Part shown: positions 12,893 to 22,097 of the stretch, piece by piece
How the letters are laid out: each line of letters begins with the position of its first letter
How positions within the stretch are numbered: position 1 is the stretch's first letter
Assembly (NCBI GenBank): GCA_036365455.1
Contig: JAWQUS010000008.1
Coordinates: 10,709,501 to 10,773,500 of the forward strand
DNA from: Macrosoma leucophasiata
Lineage: Eukaryota; Arthropoda; Insecta; Lepidoptera; Hedylidae
Length of the DNA: 64,000 nucleotides
Direction: 5' to 3'
The notes under the pieces: model-generated
Told to the model about the DNA's origin: nothing
The model's database searches: none
The model's input: the letters and a program-made list of their open reading frames with translations, nothing else
Made by a program: the position numbers and the translations under genes

Positions 12893-13303
12893 CGCTTTCA
12901 GCTTCTTTTATAGTGACTGGAGCTTCAACTTCGACGGCAATTAAAGCTAGGTTATCTTGCAGACTTTGCACAGCTTGACAGATATGTTGGATAGCATCAT
13001 GATCAATAGTCGGAACGAGCTCTTCGGCTTTATGCAATTCCTGAATTTGCACTGTTGATAGCTCATGTTGCAATATTTGAACTAATTTAGCTTGTTCCTT
13101 GGAACTTTCGAGGACTTGCATAGAATCTGCATTCTCAGTTGCTTTTAGTTTTTCAGAAACTGCCATATTTTCTTGTAATTCTTTGGCGATAGCGATAGAT
13201 TTTTTCAATGCATCTACCTTGACAACTTGTGCGATTTGTTCTATTACTTCAACGACTTGTTTTGACGTGAGATCATCTATGTGCTCCATCATTTTCTCTT
13301 TTT
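12893..13303 (-). CDS. Array exon 6, same protein as exon 9
   Basis: This 411-bp phase 1-1 exon is identical in translation to exon 9 (EHIDD, VDALKKS, MAVSEKL). The intron just upstream differs from that of exon 9 near the acceptor, so the identity covers the exon and downstream part of the unit rather than both introns. Confidence 0.93.
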
Positions 13304-13402
13304 CTGAAAACAAAAGTAATATAAGCCAACGAAATATATCGTACCCAGGTTTATAAACGTGACAGAATCAGCTTAACTGGAAAATGTATATTGTGTACAT
13401 AC

Positions 13403-13813
13403 CGCTTTCAGCTTCTTTTATAGTGACTGGAGCTTCAACTTCGACGGCAATTAAAGCTAGGCTATCTTGCAGACTTTGCACAGCTTGACAGATATGTTGG
13501 ATAGCATCATGATCAATAGTCGGAACGAGCTCTTCGGCTTTATGCAATTCCTGAATTTGCACTGTTGATAGCTCATGTTGCAATATTTGAACTAATTTAG
13601 CTTGTTCCAGGGAACTTTCGAGGACTTGCATAGAATCTGCATTCTCAGTTGCTTTTAGTTTTTCAGAAGCTGCCATATTTTCTTGTAATTCTTTGGCGAT
13701 AGCCATAGATTTTTTCAATGCATCTACCTTGACAACTTGTGCGATTTGTTCTATTACGACGACGACTTGTTTTGACGTGAGATCATCTAGGTGCTCCATC
13801 ATTTTCTCTTTTT
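13403..13813 (-). CDS. Array exon 5, first copy after the retrotransposon in transcription order
   Basis: This 411-bp phase 1-1 exon has KQVVVVIEQ, VDALKKSMAIA, ESSLEQ and LQDSLALIA. Its upstream intron carries the DIRS-like insertion. KQVVVVIEQ is shared with exon 2. Confidence 0.92.
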
Positions 13814-13913
13814 CTGAAAACAAATTAATTGAAATCAACAAAATATATCGTACCCAGGTTTATAAACATGATAGAATCAGCTTTACTGGAAAATTTATAT
13901 TATTTATTCGGTA

Positions 13914-13938
13914 TCAATATCCGGAATCCATCTTGAGT
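13914..13938 (+). repeat. Left inverted terminal repeat of the DIRS-like element
   Basis: The 25 bases here are the exact reverse complement of 18235-18259. The shared core is GGAATCCATCTTGAGT. Confidence 0.85.
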
Positions 13939-14106
13939 CAAGCACCTGTCTCTTTACCGTATTTAGTCAGCGTTTCCCTCCGACAGTGGCGCCCTCTGTT
14001 GGTCTAGATTAGGTACTTTCGGGCGCACGAGCTCCGGGTGATGTCTTATATTATAGCGTCAAAAATTGCACGTTTATAGTATATTTTTGTTTAAGTTTAT
14101 TATAAC

Positions 14107-15295
14107 GTGTATCTCTCCGATACAATGGAGGATCATATTGATGTAGATAGTGGAAAGTTACCAACTCCTAGAAAACGTAGTCGTTCTAAATCAGTTTCGG
14201 ATAGTAATTCCTCTTTAAGGGATTGTGGTTCCAGCCTGACAAGCCATAGCAAGAGGAGGAAAGAGGAACAAACTGTGAGTTATGCACATTTTGAATTTTT
14301 TATCCCAACAAGTGGCGTTTTTAACGGAACTGATTTCGAAAAGAGATCTACCTACAAATTCAATTTCTGACAACGTTCAAAAGGCGGCTACGTCTTTGCA
14401 AAATTCTTATGACACCCAACCATACTTTAAAGTCTGCTCAGCTTAACCTATCAGAATTAAAAACTACCGTCAAAGATCCTTTATATGTGTGCGCTAATGA
14501 AAATTATCTTCATAAGTTAAAAACTATTCAACGGTTTAATAGCGATGATTGGTATGATGTTTGATTTTCTGAAGTGCAAAAGAAATATTTGGCTACCCCC
14601 GGTTTTGTGGAGTTGAATGTTAATGATTCTTTGAAACGATTTGAGGCAGCCATGTTGCGCGATGATCCTCGTTCGTATTTACTCGAGCGTTACTTTGCGG
14701 GGTTAACTAATGCTATGCTTGCCCAGAAGGACGAGTTACATAAAACATTACAAACATTGATAGATTGGTCAAATGATTCAAAACAAATATTAACTCCAAA
14801 AACATTATTCGATAAAATAGAATCATTATTTTGTAAAGATTCCAATTATGGCAAAGTGTCGGATGATTTGTTGCAAATGGTGTGTGGGCGACGAGCTGAT
14901 TTTGTTAGTATGCGTCGGGATGCACTGCTCCGGCAAATACAGGAAGAATTTCATCGGAACGTTTTATTTAAAATACCCCCAGTACAGAATTTCTGTTCGA
15001 TGACGAAGCAGTTCAAGCCTACCTTCAAAAAATTGGTGGGGTGGATAAACTTATTGCCTCGCCACAATCAAATCAGCAGAATCAGTGGCAGTCTAAAGAT
15101 TATTTTTATCGTAACCAAAAGCCATCTACTAGCAAACAAACAGGCGATAAGCCCTTTCGTTGGCACACTATCGCCAAGAGAGGAAAACAAACCTCCCGAC
15201 CACACAACCAAATTAATAAAGATACGACAGGACAAAACAAGCACAAGAGAAAGAAATCAAACTTCAATTCTTTTAAAAACAAGCATCACGATTGA
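14107..15295 (+). pseudogene. Gag-like region of the DIRS-like element, broken by frameshifts
   Basis: A basic, Ser-rich start (PTPRKRSRSKSVSD) is open at 14107-14370. Sensible sequence then continues in other frames: KRDLPTNSISDNVQKA near 14340, a segment ending in TGA near 14562, one frame from 14574 to about 14990, then a different frame at about 15000-15295 ending in a Lys/Asn/Gln-rich tail. At least three frame changes or stops are needed, so no intact gag is encoded. The assignment rests on position before the RT and on composition; no zinc knuckle is seen. Confidence 0.6.
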
Positions 15296-15474
15296 CTGTC
15301 AATCATTTCACGGCGGTTGTCTAAAACAATTTCAGTGTTTGGAGCAATTTCGGGGCACCAAATCATATCTGCCAACTATTAAACGGAGCTCGCATTCCCT
15401 TCAAACTGAAGCCGCCGCTTATTTTTCCAAATTCAGTAGTTCTCCAAAAGTACAGAACCAAAACCTCTTCCAAT

Positions 15475-17121
15475 ATGACTGCTCAAATTCAAACTATGTT
15501 AGAATCGGGTATACTCGAGGACGTAGAACCGAGTCCGAGCTACCTTTCAACATTCTTTCTGGTACGCAAACAGGACGGCAATTACCGCCCCATTTTCAAT
15601 TTGAAGAAATTAAACGAATTTGTGGTCACAAAGCCATTCCAGTTATTCAGACATTTTCGAGTACAACATCAGGACTGGATGGCAAAATTGGATTTGAGCC
15701 AAGCATACTTCCATTTACCAATAGCTCAGCACCACCGCCGGTTCCTGAGGCTGAGTTATCATCACGATCCCAACCAGCACAAACTGCTCCAGATGACCTG
15801 CTTGCCCTTCGGTTTGTCGTCGGCACCGAGAACATTTGCCACGCTAACCAACTGGGTAGCAGAGTTCCTCAGGAGTCACGGCATCAGATGCGTAGTATAC
15901 CTAGACGACTTTTTACTAGCAGACCAGTCGATGCACGATCTACACGACGACATAGCCTTTACAATCAAGATTATGAAATTATTGGGATGGACAGTCAATT
16001 TAGACAAGTCTGTGCTGGCTCCGACACAATGCCTCGAGTTTCTCGGCATAACTTGGGACACCAAACGCAACGCAACGTCCCTGTCGGAGCCGAAGTGCCT
16101 ATCGCTACGCAAAGCACTTCAGCTACAGCTCGAAAAAGGCAAATGGTCCCTCAAACAGTATCAAAATCAAATGGGGAGACTGAACTTTGCTGCATACGTT
16201 ACTCCGAGAGGTCGGCTCCACTGTCGAACACTGCAATACTTCAGTCGACAGCTGCCAAAAGACCATCCATACCACCAAGTGAGTCTTCCCCAGCAAGTGA
16301 TGGTAGATATGGAATGGTGGAGAATAACTATTGGAGAAACAACTCCGATTCATATGAGGGAAATCACACATCTGTTAACGACCGACGCCTCCGATATCGG
16401 CTGGGGAGCTCACCATGGAGACAAAAATATTATAGGGACATGGACAAAACGGCAACTCTCTTGGCACGCAAACAGAAAAGAGATGTTCGCCGTTTACGCT
16501 TCCATTCTACAGGAGCAGCATCACCTTCAAAGTGCACAAATAATTCTTTAGACAGACAATCGAACTGTAGTGTCCTACATAAACAAAGAAGGTGGCACGA
16601 AATCGAGAAAACTTCTGGATCAAACTCCTCAACTTCTTACAATCCTGGACAGATTGAACATACACCTTCTGGCTCACTATCTGCCGGGCAGGTTCAATGT
16701 AGAAGTAGATGCTCTGTATCGTCAAAAGATTTGTCCAGAGTGGCACCTGACATCAACCGCGACCTCGAACATATTTCAGATGTTGGGCACTCCGGAAATC
16801 GACTTGTTTGCGTCGAGAACAGCTCACGTGACGTCGAGATATGTAACGTTGGACACAGCGGACCAACAAGCGGAACATCACAATGCATTCTGTCATCAGT
16901 GGCAATACCGACTAGCATGGTTGTTCCCGCCTCCAAACCTCATTCCCAGAGTACTAAATCACCTGAACCAAGCAACGGGGTCGTACATATTGATTGCTCC
17001 GAAATGGAACAAAGGCTTCTGGCGCGCAGATGTTCAACGTCAAGCTCTGCGCCTTCCATATCTCATTCCACATCTGGAACAAGTTTTGATAGACACGTCA
17101 ACGGGAACGCACCCGTTTTGA
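15475..17121 (+). pseudogene. Reverse transcriptase-RNase H ORF of the DIRS-like element with one internal TAG
   Basis: The frame runs from 15475 to the stop at 17119-17121, interrupted only by TAG at 16549-16551. RT motifs are clear: YRPIFNLKKLNEF, MAKLDLSQAYFHLPI, LPFGLSSAPRTF and the YLDD catalytic motif. RNase H follows with TTDASDIGWGAH and NRKEMFAVYASI, then the stop, then TDNRTVVSYINKEGG and LPGRFNVEVDALYR. The stop falls just before the TDN motif. The last third (GTPEIDLFASRTAHVT, FPPPNLIPRVLNHL) resembles the region between RNase H and recombinase in DIRS elements, sometimes described as methyltransferase-like. The original start may lie upstream of 15475. Confidence 0.85.
16549..16551 (+). 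other. In-frame TAG stop within the RNase H domain
   Basis: The frame before it (YASILQEQHHLQSAQIIL) and after it (TDNRTVVSYINKEGG) is the same and continues the RNase H fold. A point change or readthrough is therefore the only barrier in this ORF. Confidence 0.8.
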
Positions 17122-18047
17122 TGTCAGGATGGCGAGATTCTACGATCAACACCTATAAACCAGCATGGAATAGGTGGAGAAAGTGGTGTGCATCTCATTC
17201 AATAGATTTTAAATATCCTAGGGCCGACCAAATAGCTCGTTATCTTGCGCATTTACATTCTGATATTGGCCTTGCATATAAAACTATTTTGGTGCATAAA
17301 TCTGTAATTTCTTCGTTCACTCATTTATGTTCTAATATTGATTTATCATCCAACTTTTTTGTTAAGCATATGTTGAAAGCTATATCGGTTGCCCGTGATA
17401 AACGTATAAAAGCACCTATCTGGAATCCGAAGCTGTTACTAGATTACATCAGTGCACATGAACCTGACAAGAATAATATTTATCAGGTATCAAGGCTTAC
17501 AGCAACATTATTATTACTAGCTTCAGGCCGCAGGGTTCATGATCTCACTTTATTAAGGGTAGATAAAGATAGTTTAATAGATGAAGGTGATCATATAATA
17601 TTATGGCCAGCTTTTGGCTCAAAAACGGACACTATCAATCAACGACAATCGGGCTGGAGAATTAAACAACATCCAGATATAAATTTGAATATAGTCTTCT
17701 GGATTAGACAACTTCTAAAATTGTCTTTAAATCGTAGAATTGATATTAATAATTTATTTATAACCACTAGAGGTGTGATCAAACCAGCTTCTAGAACTAT
17801 AATTGGCGGTTGGATAAAATGTCTTTTAAAAGATGCGGGCATTGAAGACACGCCAGGTTCAGTGAGGTCAGCAGTAGCTTCACTGAATTGGGTGGAAAAA
17901 TTTCCTATAGATAAGATTCTTGAAACAGGAAACTGGAAGGCCAAACATACTTTCCAGAATTATTATAAAAAAGAAATAATCAATCATAATTTTCATAAAC
18001 CTGGGCAATCAGTATCGCTTTCTAATTATTTTGATCCTATACATTGA
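17121..18047 (+). CDS. Tyrosine recombinase of the DIRS-like element
   Basis: This is a 308-codon frame whose ATG overlaps the RT stop in the sequence TGATG. It begins MSGWRDSTINTYKPAWNRW, a typical core-binding N-terminus of DIRS recombinases. Catalytic-domain signatures are ASGRRVHDLTLL (first Arg), GSVRSAVASLNW (second Arg), ETGNWKAKHTF (Trp) and NYYKKE (Tyr nucleophile candidate). It would cut and join circular cDNA during integration. The frame is uninterrupted. It also stays open upstream to 14574, overlapping the whole RT frame. Confidence 0.85.
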   Translation: MSGWRDSTINTYKPAWNRWRKWCASHSIDFKYPRADQIARYLAHLHSDIGLAYKTILVHKSVISSFTHLCSNIDLSSNFFVKHMLKAISVARDKRIKAPIWNPKLLLDYISAHEPDKNNIYQVSRLTATLLLLASGRRVHDLTLLRVDKDSLIDEGDHIILWPAFGSKTDTINQRQSGWRIKQHPDINLNIVFWIRQLLKLSLNRRIDINNLFITTRGVIKPASRTIIGGWIKCLLKDAGIEDTPGSVRSAVASLNWVEKFPIDKILETGNWKAKHTFQNYYKKEIINHNFHKPGQSVSLSNYFDPIH

Positions 18048-18234
18048 AATAGATTAAAAATAATTATTGATATAACGAAATAATGAGTACATTGATAATT
18101 TAATTTCTTTTGATTAAAGTAAACTGCTTAGTTCACATCCACATCCTATTTTTTCTGTGAATCATCTTACCTTTACACAATATAACGTCATCAGTGGTAC
18201 TACTTTACGGGCACCAGGTGACAATAAACACATC

Positions 18235-18259
18235 ACTCAAGATGGATTCCGGATATTGA
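18235..18259 (+). repeat. Right inverted terminal repeat of the DIRS-like element
   Basis: Exact reverse complement of 13914-13938. Confidence 0.85.
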
Positions 18260-18378
18260 ATGAAGAAATAATAGGCAAGTTTTATTTGATGGTAAGACTC
18301 TCTACTATTTATAATATTATTTATATTGGATGGATTCCGGATATTGAATGAAGAAATAATAGGCAAGTTTTATTTGAT
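18241..18378 (+). repeat. 50-bp direct duplication and palindrome at the right end of the DIRS-like element
   Basis: Positions 18241-18290 and 18329-18378 are the same 50 bases, 88 bp apart, each starting GATGGATTCCGGATATTGAA. Just after them, 18384-18396 and 18399-18411 form a 13-bp perfect hairpin with a 2-base loop. Extra terminal copies are plausible by-products of the circular-intermediate chemistry of DIRS elements, but the cause here is unknown. Confidence 0.75.
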
Positions 18379-18439
18379 TTTAAAACTCTCTATTATAAAT
18401 AATAGAGAGTTGATGGTAAAATTCTCTATGTGTACATAC

Positions 18440-18850
18440 CGCTTTCAGCTTCTTTTATAGTGACTGGAGCTTCAACTTCGACGGCAATTAAAGCTAGGTT
18501 ATCTTGCAGACTTTGCACAGCTTGACAGATATGTTGGATAGCATCATGATCAATAGCCGGAACGAGCTCTTCGGCTTTATGCAATTCCTGAACTTGCACT
18601 GTTGATAGCTCATGTTGCAATATTTGAACTAATTTAGCTTGTTCCTTGACACTTTCGAGGACTTGCATAGAATCTACATTCTCAGTTGCTTTAAGTTTTT
18701 CAGAAGCTGCTATGTTTTCTTGTAATTCTTTGGCGATAGCAATAGATTTTTTCAATTCATTTACCTTGACAACTTGTGCGATTTGTTCTATTACTTCAAC
18801 GACTTGTTTTGACGTGAGATCATCTAGGTGCTCCATCATTTTCTCTTTTT
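18440..18850 (-). CDS. Array exon 4, just upstream of the retrotransposon
   Basis: This 411-bp phase 1-1 exon has VVKVNEL, NIAASEKL, ESVKEQ and LVPAIDHD. Its donor keeps GTATGTACACA, after which the retrotransposon begins about 11 bp into the intron. Confidence 0.92.
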
Positions 18851-18949
18851 CTGAAAACAAAAGTAATTGAAATAAGCGAAATATATCGTATCCAAGTTTA
18901 TAAACGTGACAGAATCAGCTTAACTGGAAAATTTATATTGTGTACATAC

Positions 18950-19360
18950 CGCTTTCAGCTTCTTTTATAGTGACTGGTGCTTCAACTTCGACGGCAATTA
19001 AAGCTAGGTTATCTTGCAGACTTTGCACAGCTTGACAGATATGTTGGATAGCATCATGATCAATAGTCGGAACGAGCTCTTCGGCTTTATGCAATTCTTG
19101 AACTTGCACTGTTGATAGCTCATGTTGCAATATTTGAACTAATTTAGCTTGTTCCTTGGAACTTTCGAGGACTTGCATAGAATCTACATTCTCAGTTGCT
19201 TTAAGTTTTTCAGAAACTGCCATGTTTTCTTGTAATTCTTTGGCGATAGCGATAGATTTTTTTAATTCATCTACCTTGACAACTTGTGCGATTTGTTCTA
19301 TTACTTCAACGACTTGTTTTGACGTGAGATCATCTATGTGCTCCATCATTTTCTCTTTTT
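18950..19360 (-). CDS. Array exon 3
   Basis: This 411-bp phase 1-1 exon has core-type sequence with EHIDD, MAVSEKL and ATENVDS. Its acceptor is TTTTATTTTCAG. Confidence 0.93.
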
Positions 19361-19459
19361 CTGAAAATAAAAGTAATTGAAATCAACGTAATCTATCGTA
19401 CCCAGGTTTACAAACGTGACAGAATCAGCTTAACTGGAAAAATTATATTGTGTACATAC

Positions 19460-19864
19460 CGCTTTCAGCTTCTTTTATAGTGACTGGAGCTTCAACTTCG
19501 ACGTCAATTAAAGCAAGGTTATCTTGCAGACTTTGGACAGCTTGACAGATATGTTGGATAGCAACATGATCAATAGTCGGAACTTCGGCTTTATGCAAAT
19601 CTTGAACTTGCACTGTTGATAGCTCATGCTGTAATTTTTGCACTAATTTAGCTTGTTCCTTGGAACTTTCGAGGACTTGCATAGAATCTACATTCTCAGT
19701 TGCTTTAAGTTTTTCAGTAGCTGCTATGTTTTCTTGTAATTCTTTGGCGATAGCGATAGATTTTTTCAATGCATCTACCTTGACAACTTGTGCGATTTGT
19801 TCTATTACGACGACGACTTGTTTTGACGTGAGATCATCTAGGTGCTCCATCATTTTCTCTTTTT
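19460..19864 (-). CDS. Array exon 2, shortened by two codons
   Basis: This exon is 405 bp because it lacks two codons in HKAE-VPTIDH (EELVPT in the others); the frame is preserved. It also has VVVVIEQ, NIAATEKL, KLVQKLQ, TIDHVAIQH and ALIDVEVE, making it one of the more diverged copies. Confidence 0.92.
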
Positions 19865-19963
19865 CTGAAAACGAAAGTAATTGAAATCAACGAAATATAT
19901 CGTATCCAGGTTTATAAACGTGACAGAATCAGCTTTAATGGAAAATTAATATTAAGTACATAC

Positions 19964-20374
19964 CGCTTTCAGCTTTTTTTATAGTGACTGGTGCTTCAAC
20001 TTCGACGGCAATTAAAGCTAGGTTATCTTGCAGACTTTGCACAGCTTGACAGATATGTTGGATAGCATCATGATCAATAGTCGGAACGAGCTCTTCAGCT
20101 TTATGCAATTCTTGAACTTGCACTGTTGATAGCTCATGTTGCAATATTTGAACTAATTTAGCTTGTTCCTTGGAACTTTCGAGGACTTGCATAGAATCTA
20201 CATTCTCAGTTGCTTTAAGTTTTTCAGAAGCTGCCATGTTTTCTTGTAATTCTTTGGCGATAGCGATAGATTTTTTCAGTTCATCTACCTTGACAACTTG
20301 TGCGATTTGTTCTATTACTTCAACGACTTGTTTTGACGTGAGATCATCTATGTGCTCCACCATTTTCTCTTTTT
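19964..20374 (-). CDS. Array exon 1 (first intact copy)
   Basis: This 411-bp phase 1-1 exon has EKEKMVEHIDD and ends TIKKAESG where others have TIKEAESG. The acceptor is CTTTGTTTTCAG. Unlike exon 17 it is close to the core sequence, so divergence is not symmetric at the two array ends. Confidence 0.92.
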
Positions 20375-20829
20375 CTGAAAACAAAGTAACTGAAGTCAAA
20401 GACAAACTGCCGAAACCAATTTTTATTATTTAATCACTTGACCGCTATATGAAGCATGTTATAGTCCATTTTATTGTTTAAACAATTTTGATTGATTTGC
20501 AGCAGATGATGGGCTAAAAGAGTTATTCCTACTTTAATATTATAAATGCGAATGCAAGCTAAAAAAAAAAAATAAAGGCTGTAATGAACGGCGAATGATT
20601 TTGCCTTCGCAATTTTTGCATAAAAAATACAAAACATTGCTTTATCAACAAAATACATGGGATTAAGTGATAAAATTGAACGAGCATGTTTTATTGCAAT
20701 ATTAAAAGTATAAAATAAGTAACTATGTTTTAGATTAATTAAATTAAGTAAACATGTCATTTTTTGTTGCAAAATAAAGATTAAAGATTAAAGAATATTT
20801 TTTTAAGGCAGAGTGTATGTGTATAGAAT

Positions 20830-20990
20830 AGACACTTCGACGTCCTGCCCGATTTCCCCACCTCACCCAACCTCCTCCCCTCTTATGGGAGACGTTTGGC
20901 ATTCTCCACGTGCTACGCACACAGGTGCTTGTGTAAATACACGTCACTGATTGATGTCTGTGTAATAGATACCAAATTAAGCGTTTGTCA
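20830..20990 (-). repeat. Dispersed repeat, inverted relative of 42290-42450
   Basis: It shares CGATTTCCCC, CTCTTATGGG, CACGTGCTACGCACACAGGT, TACACGTCACTGATTGATGT and CTGTGTAATAGA, which occur reverse-complemented at 42290-42450. Confidence 0.65.
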
Positions 20991-21429
20991 CTTTGGCAGA
21001 GAGTCCGCGGTGTGATTAAGGTTTAAAGTGCGAATTATTTTTGGAAGTTCTCTGGATTTCCAAGGTTTGAAAGGTAAATACTGAATAGTCCATACTTATG
21101 AAACCTTAGACTTATTATTTAATTCTATGGCGATGCGAAGTTTACCGGTATAGATAGTAAGTATATAAACATCTCCAGGTAGAGATAGATGAGGATCAAT
21201 CTAAACACAACACAACAAGACAAAAATTCAATTTAGATATTAACGTAGGGTCTGATATACCTCTACATTATTGTATTTATTAATGGTGAATTTCAAGAAA
21301 TAAGTGATATTTCTTTTTTCTATATTATTTTTTTAGCAGCCGTAAAAAGCTTGTGCGTAAAATATTGAGATTCCGTTAATATGATTTAGTAATAGTTTTC
21401 TTAATGTAATTTTATTGATTTAAGTTGAT

Positions 21430-21537
21430 TTTGAATCAAAACATCTTCTACGTTGATTATTTGTGAGATTAGTTCTACTACTTCATGTGCTGGTCCTGAG
21501 ATAAAATCACTTATGCTCTGAATTACTTTCTCTTTTC
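21430..21537 (-). pseudogene. Relic 5' half of an array-type exon
   Basis: After an acceptor-like TTTTCAG, the minus strand reads EKEKVIQSISDFISGPAHEV then VELISQIINVEDVL. This aligns with EKEKMMEHLDDLTSKQVVEV and IEQISQVVKVDEL of the array, then reaches a stop. Only the first third of the module survives. Confidence 0.65.
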
Positions 21538-21804
21538 CTGAAAATTAATAAAATAAAAATGTACAAAATCTAAATTTGCCAGACTATATAACACATTAAT
21601 CTATTATAACACTTTAATCTTTTTTTCAAGTATATTAATGAGTCTTTGAGTAGAACCTAGCAAACAAGATTGATGAATGGAATCTGCATCACGTAACAAA
21701 ATGCCGTTCTACCTAATATTAAAAGGTACCTACTCTGTATCATGTGTGAAAGTTTATGTGCAGTATAGTTTTTTAGTATCTCTTAAAAGCAATTGGTTAC
21801 ATAC

Positions 21805-21930
21805 CACTAGCTTCTTCTTTGATTGAAGCTGGTATTTTTGTTCCAATTATAACTACATAAAGAATAATCTTAAATTTTTAACAGCTTGCTTAATAATGCT
21901 AAACAGTCAATTATATTTTTTTTAATTTAC
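21805..21930 (-). pseudogene. Relic 3' half of an array-type exon with preserved donor
   Basis: The minus strand reads IPASIKEEASG before GTATGTAACC, matching APVTIKEAESG and the GTATGTAC donor of array exons. Further upstream the homology is broken by frameshifts and stops (a trace like DCLALLSKLLK). It lies 5' of the other relic, so these are parts of two former units. Confidence 0.6.
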
Positions 21931-22097
21931 TGAAGCGTTTAAAACGAACTTAAAAATTAACAAAACAATTTTTAAAGCTAACTTAGCCACGAGTAAAGCA
22001 TACAGTCTTGTTAATAAAAGAGTTCGTTATATACATGGCAGGTTAATATATAATTAAAGATTGTTATAATGAGTTTTTTATTAAATGTCATTATTAC

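Larger units (their letters stand above)
13902..18428 (+). mobile_element. DIRS-like tyrosine-recombinase retrotransposon, damaged, inserted in an array intron
   Basis: The host intron sequence stops at about 13901 and resumes at about 18429. The extra length beyond a 510-bp unit is about 4527 bp, leaving no evident target-site duplication, as expected for tyrosine-recombinase retroelements. The 25-bp inverted ends at 13914-13938 and 18235-18259 are exact reverse complements. Inside, on the plus strand, are a broken gag-like region, an RT-RNase H frame with one in-frame stop, and a tyrosine recombinase. No integrase or LTR is seen. It lies antisense to the host gene. Confidence 0.88.
7223..20374 (-). 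repeat. Tandem exon array: 17 copies of a 411-bp phase 1-1 exon plus short intron
   Basis: Each unit has the same acceptor (TTTTCAG before AAAAAGAG), a 137-codon exon and the same donor (GCG before GTATGTAC, with minor variants). Exon 5' ends fall at 20374, 19864, 19360, 18850, 13813, 13303, 12793, 12283, 11773, 11263, 10753, 10244, 9735, 9226, 8717, 8208 and 7633. The spacing is 509-510 bp except for one 504-bp step, one 575-bp step (a longer 164-bp intron) and a 4.5-kb retrotransposon insertion. The module is predicted all-helical: EKEKMMEHLDDLTSKQVVEV, then VDELKKSIAIAKELQENM, QAKLVQILQHELSTVQVQEL and ICQAVQSLQDNLALIAVEVE. Central copies differ by only a few residues and the outer copies are more diverged. 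If all are spliced in, the array encodes about 2327 residues. Confidence 0.93.
20375..22097 (-). other. Intron upstream of the array, with relic module fragments
   Basis: It contains a repeat copy at about 20830-20990 (inverted relative at 42290-42450) and two decayed module fragments at about 21430-21537 and 21805-21930. The rest is AT-rich with nothing recognised. Confidence 0.55.

Noticed and set aside
15647..16936. Minus-strand frames inside the retrotransposon
   Set aside because: They are antisense shadows of the RT-RNase H frame without known motifs.
7223..20374. A CRISPR-like or satellite reading of the 510-bp repeats
   Set aside because: The units contain a conserved coding exon with intron signals in eukaryotic DNA. 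The period and structure do not fit CRISPR, and purely satellite DNA would not keep frame.
7429..20433. Recurring plus-strand open frames of 70-107 codons in each array unit (SFSEAAMFSCNSLAIAIDFF-type)
   Set aside because: They are exact antisense shadows of the conserved minus-strand exons and run through the intron acceptors. The minus strand has the splice signals and phase.
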